From: Candidatus Polarisedimenticolia bacterium
GTDB taxonomy: Bacteria; Acidobacteriota; Polarisedimenticolia; Gp22-AA2
DNA: 64,000 nucleotides
Assembly (NCBI GenBank): GCA_036001465.1
Contig: DASYUH010000007.1
Location: 23,155 to 87,154, forward strand
Direction: 5' to 3'
In this document: piece after piece, positions 41,563 to 51,909 of the stretch
Position numbering within the stretch: position 1 is the first letter of the stretch
How the letters are laid out: every line of letters starts with the position of its first letter
Notes under the pieces: model-generated
What the model was told of the DNA's origin: nothing
Database searches by the model: none
The model's input: the letters and a program-made list of their open reading frames with translations, nothing else
Program-made: the position numbers and the translations under genes

Positions 41563-43290
41563 TCATTTTCGGTGAAACTCCCGCTCCAGCCGATCGAGGC
41601 TGAACCGGAGCAGGACCGGACGGCCGTGCGGGCAGGTCATCGGCATGTCGGTCCCCATCAGGTCGTTCATGATCGCCCTCATCCTCGGGGCATCCAGAGG
41701 ATGGTTCGCGGTGACCGCCGCGTGGCAGGCGGAGGTGGCGACGATCCGGTGCCGCAGGCGATCGATGCCGTCCGCCTCGCGCCAGTCGAGGATTTCACGC
41801 AGCAGCTCGCGCACCAGGCGCGGCACGGACCCGGCCGGGACGAAGGCGGGGATTTCGTCCACGATGAGCGTGCGGTCGCCGAACGGCGCGATGCCGAAGC
41901 CGAGCCCTTCGAGCGCCGCGCGCGCCTCCGCGAAGCCGAGGTGCTCGGCCGGCGCGACCTCCACCGTCACGGGAAACAGGAGCTTCTGGACTGCGACGCG
42001 GCCGGAGCGGTGCTCGGCCAGGAAGCGCTCGTAGAGGACGCGCTCGTGCGCCGCGTGCTGGTCGACGATGACCAGACCGTCGGGGGCGGACGCCAGGATG
42101 TAGGTGTCACGGAACTGGGCCAGGGGGGAGAGGGCCACGGCATCGAACAGGGGCGCCGGCGCGCCGGCCGGCGACTCGACCGGCCGCTCCCCCGCCCGAA
42201 GCTCAGGCGCATGGGGAAGGGACGCGCCCGAAGGCAGGGGGGCGCTGTCCGGCTCGGCCACGGCGGCCGCGTGTCGCGGCCCCAGGCTGTAGAAGGGCCG
42301 GCTGACTCCCAGCGCCTCCAGCAGCGCCTCCCGCACCAGGTCGTGCACGGCTCCCGCCTTCAGGAAGCGCACCTCCGCCTTGGCGGGGTGGACATTCACG
42401 TCGACCTCGTCCGCGGGCACCGTCAGGAACAGGTACAGGAGCGGGTACCGGCCCTTCGGGAGAAGCGTGGCGTAGGCCGCCTGGATGGCGTGCAGCAGGC
42501 GCCGGTCCCGGATTGGGCGGCCGTTCACGAACAGGTTCTGGTCCGTCGACGTGGACCGGCTCAGGGAGGGGCCCGAGGCGAGGCCCTGGACCCGCATCGC
42601 CCCGGCGCGCCCATCGACCGCGATCAGGCGCGGTGCGTCGTCCCGGCCGACGATCTGCGCCACCCGCGCGCGGTAATCGGGCACGGCCGGCCACGACAGC
42701 AGGTCGCGGCCGCCACTCTTCAGGGAAAAGGTGATTCCCGGACGGGCGGCCGCGACCCGGGTCAGGACGGCCGCAAGGTGCGACGTCTCCGTGGCCGCCG
42801 CGCGCAGGAACTTGCGACGCGCCGGGGCGTTGGCGAACAGGCCCTCCACCTCGACGGTCGTGCCGCGCGGATGGGGCGCCGGCTCGACGGCGAGGATCCG
42901 CCCCGCCCGCAACCTCACGCGGATTCCCCGGGTCCCTCCCGTCGAGGTGGTCAGGACCAAACGTGACACGGAGGCGATCGAAGGCAGGGCCTCGCCGCGG
43001 AATCCGTAGCTCCCGATCGCCTGCAGATCGGCGGCCCGTCGGATCTTGCTCGTCGCGTGGCGCTCGAAGGCCAGGAGGGCGTCGTCCCGCTCCATTCCGG
43101 AGCCGTCGTCGCCGACCACGATGCGGTCCGCGCCCCCCCCTTCCACGGCCACGTCCACCCGGGATGCCCCGGCGTCCAGGGCGTTTTCCAGAAGCTCCTT
43201 CACCACCGACGCGGGCCGCTCGACGACTTCGCCGGCGGCGATCTGGTTCGCGACGTTCGGATCGAGCACCCGGATCGTTCCCACGCTCAC
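41563..43290 (-). CDS. mutL: DNA mismatch repair protein MutL
   Basis: The 575-residue product has the GHL ATPase N-terminus (AAGEVVERPASVVKELLENA, GDDGSGM, GSYGFRGEALPSIASVS), the transducer domain, a variable Pro/Ala-rich linker at about 360-400, and a C-terminal domain with the endonuclease motif DQHAAHERVLYE, ACHAAV and CPHGRP. So it is the nicking type of MutL used where MutH is absent. GTG 43288-43290 is taken as the start; a GTG six bases later is also possible. It lies four bases after the AstE-like gene. MutS is not in this window. Confidence 0.95.
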   Translation of the reverse strand: MSVGTIRVLDPNVANQIAAGEVVERPASVVKELLENALDAGASRVDVAVEGGGADRIVVGDDGSGMERDDALLAFERHATSKIRRAADLQAIGSYGFRGEALPSIASVSRLVLTTSTGGTRGIRVRLRAGRILAVEPAPHPRGTTVEVEGLFANAPARRKFLRAAATETSHLAAVLTRVAAARPGITFSLKSGGRDLLSWPAVPDYRARVAQIVGRDDAPRLIAVDGRAGAMRVQGLASGPSLSRSTSTDQNLFVNGRPIRDRRLLHAIQAAYATLLPKGRYPLLYLFLTVPADEVDVNVHPAKAEVRFLKAGAVHDLVREALLEALGVSRPFYSLGPRHAAAVAEPDSAPLPSGASLPHAPELRAGERPVESPAGAPAPLFDAVALSPLAQFRDTYILASAPDGLVIVDQHAAHERVLYERFLAEHRSGRVAVQKLLFPVTVEVAPAEHLGFAEARAALEGLGFGIAPFGDRTLIVDEIPAFVPAGSVPRLVRELLREILDWREADGIDRLRHRIVATSACHAAVTANHPLDAPRMRAIMNDLMGTDMPMTCPHGRPVLLRFSLDRLEREFHRK

Positions 43291-43294
43291 CTCG

Positions 43295-44302
43295 TCATGC
43301 CAAAAGCATCTTCTTGCCGTGCGAATCGGTGACGCAGAAGTTCTCCACCGTCGCGAGCGTCTTCTCCAGCTTGGCCACATGGCAGATGGCGTCGCCCGGA
43401 TTGACCATCGGCATGGTCGTGATGCCGATGATGAGACCGGTCAGGGGGGAGCGGACCATGGAGACCTCGCGGCCGAACGGATTGGTGATCGAGGCGATCT
43501 CGTCGCCGGTGTAGATGATCTCGCCCGGACGGACGAGGATGTCGGCGATGCCGCCCTTCACCGAGCGCACCCATTCCGACACCTTCACGATGACTCGAAA
43601 GCGCGGCTCCCTCATCGTGTCGCCCGCCATGCCCAGCGCCGCCAGAACATTGCGGACACCCGCGACCCCGCGCGACACCATGTTTCTCTGAAAACGGAAG
43701 GTCTCCCCCGCCTCGAAGATGATCGTCGCCACGCCTGCCGTCGTGGCGGCGGCGCGGAGCGTGCGCGGCGGGCCGGGCGAATCGATGATGATCTCGGTGC
43801 CGAAGGCGCGCGCGATCCGGCGCACCTTCTTGGACGACATGTCGGCCCGCACGTGCGGCAGGTTGGTGCGCCCCACGCTGGCCGTGTGCAGGTCCACGCC
43901 GTACCGCGACGGCCCCACGATCTCTTTGAACAGGGTGTGGGCGTAGCGCGCGGCGGCGTTCCCCTTCGGGTCGCCGGGGAAGTACCGGTTCAGGTCCCGG
44001 CGCCCGGGCAGGTACCGCGTGTGGGTCAGGAACCCGACGCGGTTCATGACCGGGACGCAGATCAGGGTCCCCCTGAGCTGCCGGGGCGTGTAGCCGGTCA
44101 TGATCCGGCGGACGATCTCGACGCCGTTCAGCTCGTCGCCGTGGATGGCGGCCGTCAGAAACACCAGGGGCCCGCGCTCCTCGCCACGGATGACGGTCAC
44201 CGGGACATTGACCGGCGTGGAGGTGTAGTACTCGCTGACCTTGAGGAAGATCTGCTCCACCGTCCCGCGGCGGACGTCCTTCCCCCCGATGCGCAGCGCC
44301 AT
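43295..44302 (-). CDS. AstE/AspA-family zinc deacylase
   Basis: The 335-residue product has the zinc-peptidase-like fold of the succinylglutamate desuccinylase/aspartoacylase group: AAIHGDELNGVEIVRR (His and Glu zinc ligands) and GVDLHTASVGRTNLPHVRAD (third ligand His). A C-terminal beta-barrel domain follows after residue 240 (GGIADILVRPGEIIYTGDEI, GDAICHVA). It probably removes an acyl group from an amino acid or peptide. It lies 48 bases after a RimK-type ligase; the two often occur together and may work on the same modified peptide or glutamate tag. Substrate unknown. Confidence 0.88.
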   Translation of the reverse strand: MALRIGGKDVRRGTVEQIFLKVSEYYTSTPVNVPVTVIRGEERGPLVFLTAAIHGDELNGVEIVRRIMTGYTPRQLRGTLICVPVMNRVGFLTHTRYLPGRRDLNRYFPGDPKGNAAARYAHTLFKEIVGPSRYGVDLHTASVGRTNLPHVRADMSSKKVRRIARAFGTEIIIDSPGPPRTLRAAATTAGVATIIFEAGETFRFQRNMVSRGVAGVRNVLAALGMAGDTMREPRFRVIVKVSEWVRSVKGGIADILVRPGEIIYTGDEIASITNPFGREVSMVRSPLTGLIIGITTMPMVNPGDAICHVAKLEKTLATVENFCVTDSHGKKMLLA

Positions 44303-44350
44303 CCCGGCCTCCCAGGTCCCCCGGAGCCTGTCCGTGTCGGGGGACGGCTC

Positions 44351-45262
44351 CTACCCTTCGTTCTTCTTCCGGCGCCGGCCTGCCCGCGCGAACCCGACGG
44401 CGAACTCGATGATGGCGGCGGCGATGTCCACGCCGGTCCAGCGCTCCAGTCCCTCGAACCCCGGCGAGGAGTTGATTTCCAGGACCTTGGGGCCGCCCTG
44501 CGATTCGAGCATGTCGACGCCGGCCACCTGAAGCCCCATGACGCGCGTCGCTTCCAGGGCGGCCTTCCGGTAGTTCTCCGGGAGGTCCACCACGGTCCCG
44601 GTCCCGCCGCGATGCACGTTGGAGCGGAACTCGCCGATTCCGGCCTGCCGGCGCATCGCGGTGACCACCCGATCGCCGACCACCAGCGCGCGGATGTCGC
44701 GTCCCTCCGACTCCTCGATGAATTCCTGCACCAGGATGTTCATCCCGAGGTTCCAGAAGGTCTCGAGGACGGTGAGAGCGGCTTGCTCCGTCTCCGCCAG
44801 GATGACGCCAATCCCCTGCGTTCCCTTCACGACCTTGAGAACGGCCGGCGGGCCTCCGACGATCTCGAGGGCGCGGTGGATCTGGGACGGGTCGCTGACC
44901 ATGACCGTCTTGGGGATGTCGATCCCTTCCCGCGACAGGAGCTGAAGCGATCGCAGCTTGTCGCGCGAGCGGGCGATCGGCTGCGAGTTGTTGACCAGGG
45001 GCACGCCCATCATGTCGAACTGGTTCACCACCGCCAGCCCGTGCTCGGTGATGGAGGTCCCGATCCGCGGCAGGACGACGTCCAGGTCGAGCACCGGCGC
45101 CTCCAGGCCGCGGTAGTAGGTCTCGGGGGCCCTGCGGCTGAGGACCAGGAAGCAGTACAGCGGGTTCAGGACGCGCGCCTCGTGGCCGAGCTTCTGGACG
45201 CTCTCGACCAGACGGCGCGTGGTGTAGAGGCTACGCCTGCGCGACAGGATGCCGACGACCAC
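44351..45262 (-). CDS. rimK: RimK-type ATP-grasp alpha-L-glutamate ligase
   Basis: The 303-residue product has an N-terminal preATP-grasp fold (VVGILSRRRSLYTTRRLVES) and an ATP-grasp core: AVLKVVKGTQGIGVILAE for ATP, VQEFIEESEGRDIRALVVGD, and the Mg site VLEINSSPGFEGLERWTGVD. RimK members add Glu to ribosomal protein S6 or to other carboxylates, and related ligases make poly-Glu tails. The gene overlaps the end of ppdK by 32 bases and is next to the AstE-like hydrolase. The target here is not known. GTG 45260-45262 is the start. Confidence 0.88.
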   Translation of the reverse strand: MVVGILSRRRSLYTTRRLVESVQKLGHEARVLNPLYCFLVLSRRAPETYYRGLEAPVLDLDVVLPRIGTSITEHGLAVVNQFDMMGVPLVNNSQPIARSRDKLRSLQLLSREGIDIPKTVMVSDPSQIHRALEIVGGPPAVLKVVKGTQGIGVILAETEQAALTVLETFWNLGMNILVQEFIEESEGRDIRALVVGDRVVTAMRRQAGIGEFRSNVHRGGTGTVVDLPENYRKAALEATRVMGLQVAGVDMLESQGGPKVLEINSSPGFEGLERWTGVDIAAAIIEFAVGFARAGRRRKKNEG

Positions 45263-48011
45263 GCTGCCTCCCGCCGGGGGTTGTCCTGCGCCGCCCGTCC
45301 CCGGCTCCGGGGCGACCGGCGCCCCTCGCCCGGCTCCGCGCGGACGCCGCCGGACGCCGCGACTCGATGGCGGCCTGCGCCGCCGCCAGCCGCGCGATCG
45401 GGATGCGGTAGGGCGAACAGCTCACGTAGTCCATTCCGGCGCGGTGGCAGAAACGGACCGAGTCCGCCTCCCCGCCATGCTCGCCACAGATGCCGATCTT
45501 CAGGCCCGGACGGCCCCGGCGTCCGCGCTCGATGGCCAGGAGCACCAGCTCCCCGACCCCCTCCCGGTCGAGCGTCTGGAACGGATCGTCCGCGAGGATT
45601 CCGAGCCGCTTCTCGTCCACATAGTCGGGCAGGAAGCGCCCGGAGTCGTCGCGCGACAACGCCATGGTCATCTGGGTGAGGTCGTTCGTGCCGAACGAGA
45701 AGAAATCTGCGAGACGGCCGATCGGCTCCGCCAGCAGCGCGGCGCGCGGCACTTCGATCATGGTGCCGACCAGGTACGGGATGGCCTGTCGGTGGCTGGC
45801 GAGGACCTGATCGGCCGCCAGGCGCGTGCGCCGGGACAGGAGCTCGAACTCCTTCGGGTCCATGATCAGAGGGTGCATGATCTCGGGCAGGACCTTGACA
45901 CCGCGACGGCGCACCGCCACGGCCGCCTCCATGATGGCGCGCACCTGCATGTCGACGATCTCCGGGTAGGTGAGACCGACGCGGCAGCCCCGGTGCCCGA
46001 GCATCGGGTTCGCCTCCTTGAGCTGCTCGACGCGCTGGGCCACCGTCTCGATCGGCAGCTGCAGCCGGGCCGCCAGGGCCCCCTGCTCCTCCGCGCCGTG
46101 GGGCAGGAACTCGTGCAGGGGCGGATCGATGAGCCGGATGGTCACCGGGAGACCGTCCATAGCCTCGAAGATCCCCTCGAAGTCCTGCCGCTGGAACGGC
46201 TGGAGGCGCGCCAGAGCGCGCTCGCGCGCCTCCGGGTCCTGGGCCAGGATCATCTCGCGGATCGCGAGCCGGCGCTCCTCGCTGTCGAAGAACATGTGCT
46301 CGGTGCGGCACAGACCGATCCCCTCCGCGCCCATCTCCACCGCCTTGCGGGCATCATACGGCGTGTCGACATTGGCCCGCACTCCGAGCCGCCTGAGGGC
46401 GTCGGCCCACGCCATGACCTCGTGATAGGCGTCGGGAAGCTCGGGCCGCACCAGCGGAAACGCCCCGTCGTAGACCACGCCCTCCGTGCCGTCCAGAGTG
46501 AGAGGGTCGCCCGGCCGCAGCACCCGCTGGCCAATCCGGACCTGTTTCCGCTCCTCGTCGACCGACAGCGCCTCGCAGCCGACCACGCAGGTCTTTCCCC
46601 AGCCGCGCGCCACGACCGCCGCGTGCGAGGTCTTGCCGCCCGTCGCCGTCAGGATTCCCCTGGCCGCATGCATGCCGGCGACGTCCTCCGGCGAGGTCTC
46701 GCGCCGCACCAGGATCGCGGCGCGCCCTGCACGCGCCGCCTCCTCCGCGTCGCGTGCCGTCAGGACCAGCTCTCCCGTCGCCGCCCCGGGGACCGCCCCG
46801 ATGCCGGTCGCCAGGAGGCGGGCCTGCAGGTCGCGCCGCCTGATCTGCGGATCGAGCACCGGATAGAACAGGCGCTCGATGTCCCCCGGGGTCACGCGCG
46901 CGACCGCCTCCGGCCGCCCGATGAGCCCTTCCCTGGCCATATCCCTGGCCATCCTGAAGGCGGCCTGCGGCGAGCGCTTGCCGGTGCGGCACTGGAGCAT
47001 GTAGAGCCGTCCTTCCTCGACGGTGAATTCCAGGTCCTGCATGTCGCGAAAGTGGCGCTCCAGGATGGACCGCACCCGCTCGAGCTCCCGGAAGGCCCGG
47101 GGCAGTCGCTTCTTCATCTTCTGAATCGACATCGGCGTCCGGATCCCGGCCACCACGTCCTCTCCCTGCGCGTTGATCAGGAGGTCGCCATAAAGCACCT
47201 TGTCGCCGGTGTTCGGGTCCCGGGTGAAGCACACGCCGGTGCCCGAAGTCTCCCCCAGATTGCCGAACACCATCTGCACGACGCTCACGGCGGTGCCGGG
47301 GAGGCCCGTGATGCGCTCGACCCGCCGGTAGGTCACCGCCTTTTCCGCCATCCAGGACTTGAACACCGCCTCGATGGCGCCCCAGAGCTGCTCGTCCACG
47401 TCCTGGGGAAAAGGCCGGCCGACGCCCTCCCTGATGTGCGTCTCGATTCGGCGGCAGACCTCCTGGAGCGCCGGCGCGGTCAGCTCGGTGTCGAGTCGCA
47501 CCCCCTCCCGCGCCTTCGCCTCCAGGAGAAACGCCTCAATCGGATCGCGCGGCAGGCCGAACACGACGCTGCCATAGGCTCCCAGGAAGCGGCGGTACGC
47601 ATCGAAGGCGAACCGCGCGTTTCCGGTGCGCTTCGCCAGCGCGACCACGGTCGTCTCGTTCAGTCCCAGGTTCAGGATCGTCTCGAGCATGCCCGGCATG
47701 GAGCGGGCCGCCCCCGAGCGCACCGAGACCAGGAGGGGATCGCGCGCGTCCCCGAAGCGTCGGCCGGTGATACGCTCCAGCCGCGCCAGGTTTTTTGCGA
47801 GCTCCGACCCCATGCCGTGGCGCAGGGCCTCCCCGCCGTGGGCCAGGAAGACTCCGCAGGCCTCGGTGCTGATGACGAATCCGGCCGGCACCGGCAGCCC
47901 GATGCGGGTCATCTCATGCAGGCCGGCCCCCTTGCCGCCCAGGATCTCCTTCATCCCGCCGTGGCCTTCCGCCCGCCCGCCCCCGAAAAAGTAGATGGTC
48001 CGGCGCGCCAT
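45231..48011 (-). CDS. ppdK: Pyruvate, phosphate dikinase
   Basis: The 926-residue product has the N-terminal ATP-binding part (FFGGGRAEGHG..., GGKGAGLHEMTRIGLPVPAGF, SVRSGAARSMPGMLET, GTGVCFTRDPNTGDK), the swivelling phosphohistidine domain (TATGGKTSHAAVVARGWGK) and the PEP/pyruvate TIM barrel (GIGLCRTEHMFF, FFSFGTNDLTQMTM, catalytic Cys near CGEHGGEADSVRFCHR). It interconverts pyruvate, ATP and phosphate with PEP, AMP and diphosphate. After the usual end (PIARLAAAQ) there are about 50 extra low-complexity Arg/Gly/Ala residues that overlap the rimK start. ATG 48009-48011 overlaps the glyS stop by one base. Confidence 0.95.
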   Translation of the reverse strand: MARRTIYFFGGGRAEGHGGMKEILGGKGAGLHEMTRIGLPVPAGFVISTEACGVFLAHGGEALRHGMGSELAKNLARLERITGRRFGDARDPLLVSVRSGAARSMPGMLETILNLGLNETTVVALAKRTGNARFAFDAYRRFLGAYGSVVFGLPRDPIEAFLLEAKAREGVRLDTELTAPALQEVCRRIETHIREGVGRPFPQDVDEQLWGAIEAVFKSWMAEKAVTYRRVERITGLPGTAVSVVQMVFGNLGETSGTGVCFTRDPNTGDKVLYGDLLINAQGEDVVAGIRTPMSIQKMKKRLPRAFRELERVRSILERHFRDMQDLEFTVEEGRLYMLQCRTGKRSPQAAFRMARDMAREGLIGRPEAVARVTPGDIERLFYPVLDPQIRRRDLQARLLATGIGAVPGAATGELVLTARDAEEAARAGRAAILVRRETSPEDVAGMHAARGILTATGGKTSHAAVVARGWGKTCVVGCEALSVDEERKQVRIGQRVLRPGDPLTLDGTEGVVYDGAFPLVRPELPDAYHEVMAWADALRRLGVRANVDTPYDARKAVEMGAEGIGLCRTEHMFFDSEERRLAIREMILAQDPEARERALARLQPFQRQDFEGIFEAMDGLPVTIRLIDPPLHEFLPHGAEEQGALAARLQLPIETVAQRVEQLKEANPMLGHRGCRVGLTYPEIVDMQVRAIMEAAVAVRRRGVKVLPEIMHPLIMDPKEFELLSRRTRLAADQVLASHRQAIPYLVGTMIEVPRAALLAEPIGRLADFFSFGTNDLTQMTMALSRDDSGRFLPDYVDEKRLGILADDPFQTLDREGVGELVLLAIERGRRGRPGLKIGICGEHGGEADSVRFCHRAGMDYVSCSPYRIPIARLAAAQAAIESRRPAASARSRARGAGRPGAGDGRRRTTPGGRQRGRRHPVAQA

Positions 48012-50230
48012 CAGGCTTCCGCCTCGTTGCCTCTCGCCGCGTCCCTCCCGGGAGACGTCCCCCGGGGCGCCGGCTCGTCCTCCACCGCCATCTCGGAGAA
48101 GTCGGCGACGCGCAGGAGCAGCCCGCCGATTTCCCGCAGCAGTCCCAGCCGGTTGTCCCGGAGCCGCGGGTCCTCGGCCATGACCAGCACCTCGGCGAAG
48201 AAGCGATCGAGATGGGGGCCCAGACGTTCGATGGCGCGCAGGGCCGCCAGATGGTCGGCCCGTTCCTGAGCGGTCTCGATCAGCGGCACGGCCTGCCTGA
48301 GGGCCCGGTCCAATGCCCGCTCCGCCTCGTCCTGAAACAGGGCCCCGTCGGGGGGCCCGACCTTGCGGTCCTTGAGGATGTTCTTGATGCGCTTGTGCGC
48401 CAGGGCCAGGATGAGGAAGCCGGACTCCCGGCGCAGGACGTGGAGCGCCTCGAGGCGGAGACGCAGGTCGTACGGATCGTCCATCCCGGCCGCGAGCGCG
48501 GCGCGCACCGTGTCCGCGCGCGGCGAGATCGCCTCCCCCAGATGCTCGAGCCGGCCCCGGTAGAACTCCAGGAGGGCCGCCTTCGCCTCGCCTGCGCCCA
48601 CCGCCCCCTCGATGGAAAGGTCCCGGTAGCCCGCGAGAGCCCGTTCGATCAGGCCGGCGAGCGAAAGATGGATCTTCATCTCGATCAGGATGCGGCATGT
48701 CCCGAGGACCGAGCGCCGCAGGCCGTACGGGTCGCGCGATCCGGTGGGCACGATTCCCAGGAGGAAGATCCCGGCCTGCGTGTCGAGACGGTCGGCGAGC
48801 GACACGATGGCGGCTTCCGGCGTACGCGGCAGCGGGTCCTCCGCTCCGCGCGGCAGGTACTGATCGTCGATCGCCGCCGCCGTGCTCTCCGGGGCCCCAT
48901 CGGCCCGGGCGTAGAGGCCTCCGACGATTCCCTGGAGCTCGGGGAACTCCTTCACCATCTGCGTGGTCAGATCGGCCTTGCACAGCCGCAGCGCCTCCCG
49001 GGCCGCCCCGCCGTCCACCGGCCGCCCGGAGCGCTCGAAGGCCGGCAGGATCGACCCGGCCAGGGTGATCATGCGGTCGACCTTGCGGGCGTAGGATCCC
49101 AGCTTCTCGTGGAACGTGATCCGGTCCAGGGTGGCGGCGTGAGCCCCGAGCGGCGCCTTCCGGTCCTCGTCCCAGAAGAAGCGGGCGTCCGCCAGCCGGG
49201 CGCGCAGCACCCATTCGTTTCCCCTCCGGATGGCTCCCTTCGGATCGTCCCGCGTGTCGGCGATTGCCAGGAAGCGGTTCTGCAGGCCTCCCTGCCGGCC
49301 CTCGAGGGCAAACGACTTCTGATGGTGACGCAGCGCCGTCACCAGGATCTCCCGCGGCAAATCGAGGTAGCCGGCGTCGAATTCTCCCGTGATGACCAGC
49401 GGACACTCCACGGACTGGGTGACCTCCTCCAGGAGCTCCGCGTCCCCCTCGGTCCCCGCGGGCGCCCCGGGGGGAGACGCGATCCGCGACCCGGCGGCCG
49501 TCGCGGCTTCCCGCAGGCTCGCCTGGATGGCGCTCCGCCGCGCCTCGACCGGAGCCACCACCAGGTGGTCGCGCAGAACCTCGACGTACACGGACGGGTC
49601 GGCCAGCGTGATCCACCCCGATCCCGCCAGGCGGTGCCCGCGGGTGCGATGTCCCGATCGGACGCCGCACAGGGTCATGTCCACCACGCGCCGATCGAGG
49701 AGAGCGACGACCCAATGGATCGGCCGGACGAACCGGTGCTCCCCGGTGCCCCAGCGCATCGTCTTCGGAAAGGCCAGCGCGGCCACGACCGGGGGAACCT
49801 TGAGGGCCAGCACCTCCTCCGCCGGGAGCCCGCTCGCCTTCCGGCGCACGCCCACGCATTCCCCCTTCGGTGTCCGGAGCCGCTCCAGGGCGGACACGTC
49901 GACCCCCTGGGCCCGCGCGAAGCCTTCGGCGGCGCGGGTCGGCCTGCCCGCGGCGTCATACGCCGCCCCGACCGGCGGGCCCGTGATCTCCTGGAGGACG
50001 TCCGGCTGCCGCGCCCGCAGATCGCGGACGCGCACCGCCAGGCGCCTTGGGGTCCCGAACGTTTCGAGGTTCCCGGCTAGCGAGAATCCCGAATCGGGCA
50101 CGAGTCGCGCGGCGCCGAGCTCGGCGAACAGCCCCTTCGCCAGGTCCCGCAGGGCCCCTTCGATCATCCTGGCGGGGATCTCTTCGGTGCCGATTTCGAG
50201 CAGGAAGACCGGCCCGGACCGGGACGTCAT
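48011..50230 (-). CDS. glyS: Glycyl-tRNA synthetase beta subunit
   Basis: The 739-residue product has the GlyS core ([38 protein letters not shown], [81 protein letters not shown]) and the C-terminal anticodon-binding region. It works as alpha2beta2 with GlyQ. ATG 50228-50230 overlaps the glyQ stop as ATGA. A longer upstream frame adds only a low-complexity tail that overlaps glyQ. Confidence 0.95.
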   Translation of the reverse strand: MTSRSGPVFLLEIGTEEIPARMIEGALRDLAKGLFAELGAARLVPDSGFSLAGNLETFGTPRRLAVRVRDLRARQPDVLQEITGPPVGAAYDAAGRPTRAAEGFARAQGVDVSALERLRTPKGECVGVRRKASGLPAEEVLALKVPPVVAALAFPKTMRWGTGEHRFVRPIHWVVALLDRRVVDMTLCGVRSGHRTRGHRLAGSGWITLADPSVYVEVLRDHLVVAPVEARRSAIQASLREAATAAGSRIASPPGAPAGTEGDAELLEEVTQSVECPLVITGEFDAGYLDLPREILVTALRHHQKSFALEGRQGGLQNRFLAIADTRDDPKGAIRRGNEWVLRARLADARFFWDEDRKAPLGAHAATLDRITFHEKLGSYARKVDRMITLAGSILPAFERSGRPVDGGAAREALRLCKADLTTQMVKEFPELQGIVGGLYARADGAPESTAAAIDDQYLPRGAEDPLPRTPEAAIVSLADRLDTQAGIFLLGIVPTGSRDPYGLRRSVLGTCRILIEMKIHLSLAGLIERALAGYRDLSIEGAVGAGEAKAALLEFYRGRLEHLGEAISPRADTVRAALAAGMDDPYDLRLRLEALHVLRRESGFLILALAHKRIKNILKDRKVGPPDGALFQDEAERALDRALRQAVPLIETAQERADHLAALRAIERLGPHLDRFFAEVLVMAEDPRLRDNRLGLLREIGGLLLRVADFSEMAVEDEPAPRGTSPGRDAARGNEAEA

Positions 50231-51126
50231 GGGCGCGGGCCCTCCCCTGCCGGCGACTTCAGGAGCGGGAAACCCAGCTTCTCCCGGGCCTTCAGGTAGT
50301 CCCGGGCGCACGCGACGGCCAGCCGCCTGACTCTTTGGATGAATCCCGTCCTCTCGGTGACGCTGATGGCCCCCCGGGCTTCCAGCACGTTGAAGGTGTG
50401 CGAGCAGCGGAGCGCGTAGTCATAGGACGGCAGCACCAGCCCGAGCTTCAGGAGTCTGTGGCCCTCGGTCTCGTACTGCTCGAACAGACGGTTGAGGAGG
50501 GGGACGTCGGCCGACTCGAAGTTGTGCCGGGAGAACTCGATCTCCTCCTGGCGGCGCACGTCGCCATAGGAGACCCCCGGCGCCCATTCCAGGTCGAAGA
50601 CGTTCGCCACGCCGTTCAGGAACATGGCGATGCGCTCCGAACCGTAGGTGATCTCGGCGGTGATCGGGGTCAGCTCGATACCGCCCGCCTGCTGGAAATA
50701 GGTGAACTGGCTGATCTCCATCCCGTCCATCAGCACCTGCCAGCCGACTCCCGCCGCCCCCAGGGTCGGAGACTCCCAGTTGTCCTCGTCGAAGCGGATG
50801 TCGTGTTCGCGCGGCTCGATGCCGAACGCGGCCAGGGAACGGAGGTAGATCTCCTGCACGTCGGGCGGGGACGGCTTGAGGACCACCTGGAACTGGTAAT
50901 GCCGGTAGACGCGGAAGGGGTTCTGCCCGTAGCGGCCGTCCACCGGACGGCGTGACGGCGAGCAGTAGGCCGCGCGCCACGGCTCCGGGCCGAGGACGCG
51001 GAAGAACGTGTCCGGGTGCATCGTCCCGGCCCCCACCTCCACATCGTACGGCTGCTGCACCACGGCGCCTTCCCCCGCCCAGAATGCCTGCAGCGCCAGG
51101 ATCAGCTGCTGGAAGTTGAGCGCCAT
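50227..51126 (-). CDS. glyQ: Glycyl-tRNA synthetase alpha subunit
   Basis: The 299-residue class II catalytic subunit has [73 protein letters not shown], and [22 protein letters not shown], all strongly conserved in GlyQ. It forms glycyl-adenylate and charges tRNA-Gly with GlyS. ATG 51124-51126 follows the recO stop by 18 bases. Confidence 0.97.
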   Translation of the reverse strand: MALNFQQLILALQAFWAGEGAVVQQPYDVEVGAGTMHPDTFFRVLGPEPWRAAYCSPSRRPVDGRYGQNPFRVYRHYQFQVVLKPSPPDVQEIYLRSLAAFGIEPREHDIRFDEDNWESPTLGAAGVGWQVLMDGMEISQFTYFQQAGGIELTPITAEITYGSERIAMFLNGVANVFDLEWAPGVSYGDVRRQEEIEFSRHNFESADVPLLNRLFEQYETEGHRLLKLGLVLPSYDYALRCSHTFNVLEARGAISVTERTGFIQRVRRLAVACARDYLKAREKLGFPLLKSPAGEGPRP

Positions 51127-51144
51127 GTCGTGCTTCCCCGTCCT

Positions 51145-51909
51145 TTAGTGCCGGGCCCCGCGCAACGCGCGCAGGACATCGTAGCTCTTGAAGCGCCGCT
51201 CCGTGAGATCGAGGAACAGCGCCTCGGCAAACGCCTGGAGCGGCTGCAGCGCCCGGGGAGCGACCGCCCGTCCAATCAACGCCGCGGGCGATTCCCTCAA
51301 AATCGAGGCCACCGTCACGAGCGCCTCCCTCGACAAGGCGACGCTGCCGGCCGTGGCTCCGGGCACGCAGCGCCGGCAGGCCACCCCCCCTTCCCGGCGG
51401 TGAAACACACCCCCCTGCGTGGCCAGATCCGATCCGCACGACGAGCACACCGCCAGGGGCGGCAGGACTCCGTGCAGCCGCAGCGTCCAGATCTCGAAGT
51501 AGCGCGCCCCCAGGCCGAGATCAAGGCCGTCCCGGACGGCCCGGAGGACGGTATGCAGGAGCCGGAAGTACGGCTCGTCCTCCTGCTGCTCGCGTGCGAA
51601 GGCGTCGGCGACCTCCGCCATGCAGGCCAGGACCGCGCCGCGCTCGGGATCTTCCTGAAGCCGGTAGAACGACTCGAGAAGCTCCGCCCCCTCGATGCGC
51701 GCCAGCTCGGCCCCCTCGCGCTCGAAGTACGACAGCCTCACACGGCTCAAGGGCTCGAGATTGCTCCCGAAGCGACGGCGGCTCCTGCGGGCCCCCTTGG
51801 CCACGCCGCGGACCTTGCCCGAGGAGCGGGTCAGGAAGGTCACGATGCGGTCCGATTCGCCGAGCGGGTGCGACCGCAGCACCATCGCCTCGGTCTCCCT
51901 CATCGGCAC
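51145..51909 (-). CDS. recO: DNA repair protein RecO
   Basis: The 254-residue product has the RecO OB-fold N-terminus (ETEAMVLRSHPLGESDRIVTFLTRSSGKVRGVAKGARRS), a helical middle, and a zinc site CSSCGSDLATQGGVFHRREGG...CRRC near residues 160-180. RecO loads RecA on gapped DNA with RecF and RecR and anneals SSB-coated strands. ATG 51907-51909 follows directly after the mgtE stop at 51910, so the two are co-transcribed. Confidence 0.94.
   Translation of the reverse strand: MPMRETEAMVLRSHPLGESDRIVTFLTRSSGKVRGVAKGARRSRRRFGSNLEPLSRVRLSYFEREGAELARIEGAELLESFYRLQEDPERGAVLACMAEVADAFAREQQEDEPYFRLLHTVLRAVRDGLDLGLGARYFEIWTLRLHGVLPPLAVCSSCGSDLATQGGVFHRREGGVACRRCVPGATAGSVALSREALVTVASILRESPAALIGRAVAPRALQPLQAFAEALFLDLTERRFKSYDVLRALRGARH

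Noticed and set aside
43291..43380. Longer N-terminus for MutL
   Set aside because: The extra 30 residues lie inside the AstE-like gene and do not resemble MutL; GTG 43288-43290 fits the conserved start.
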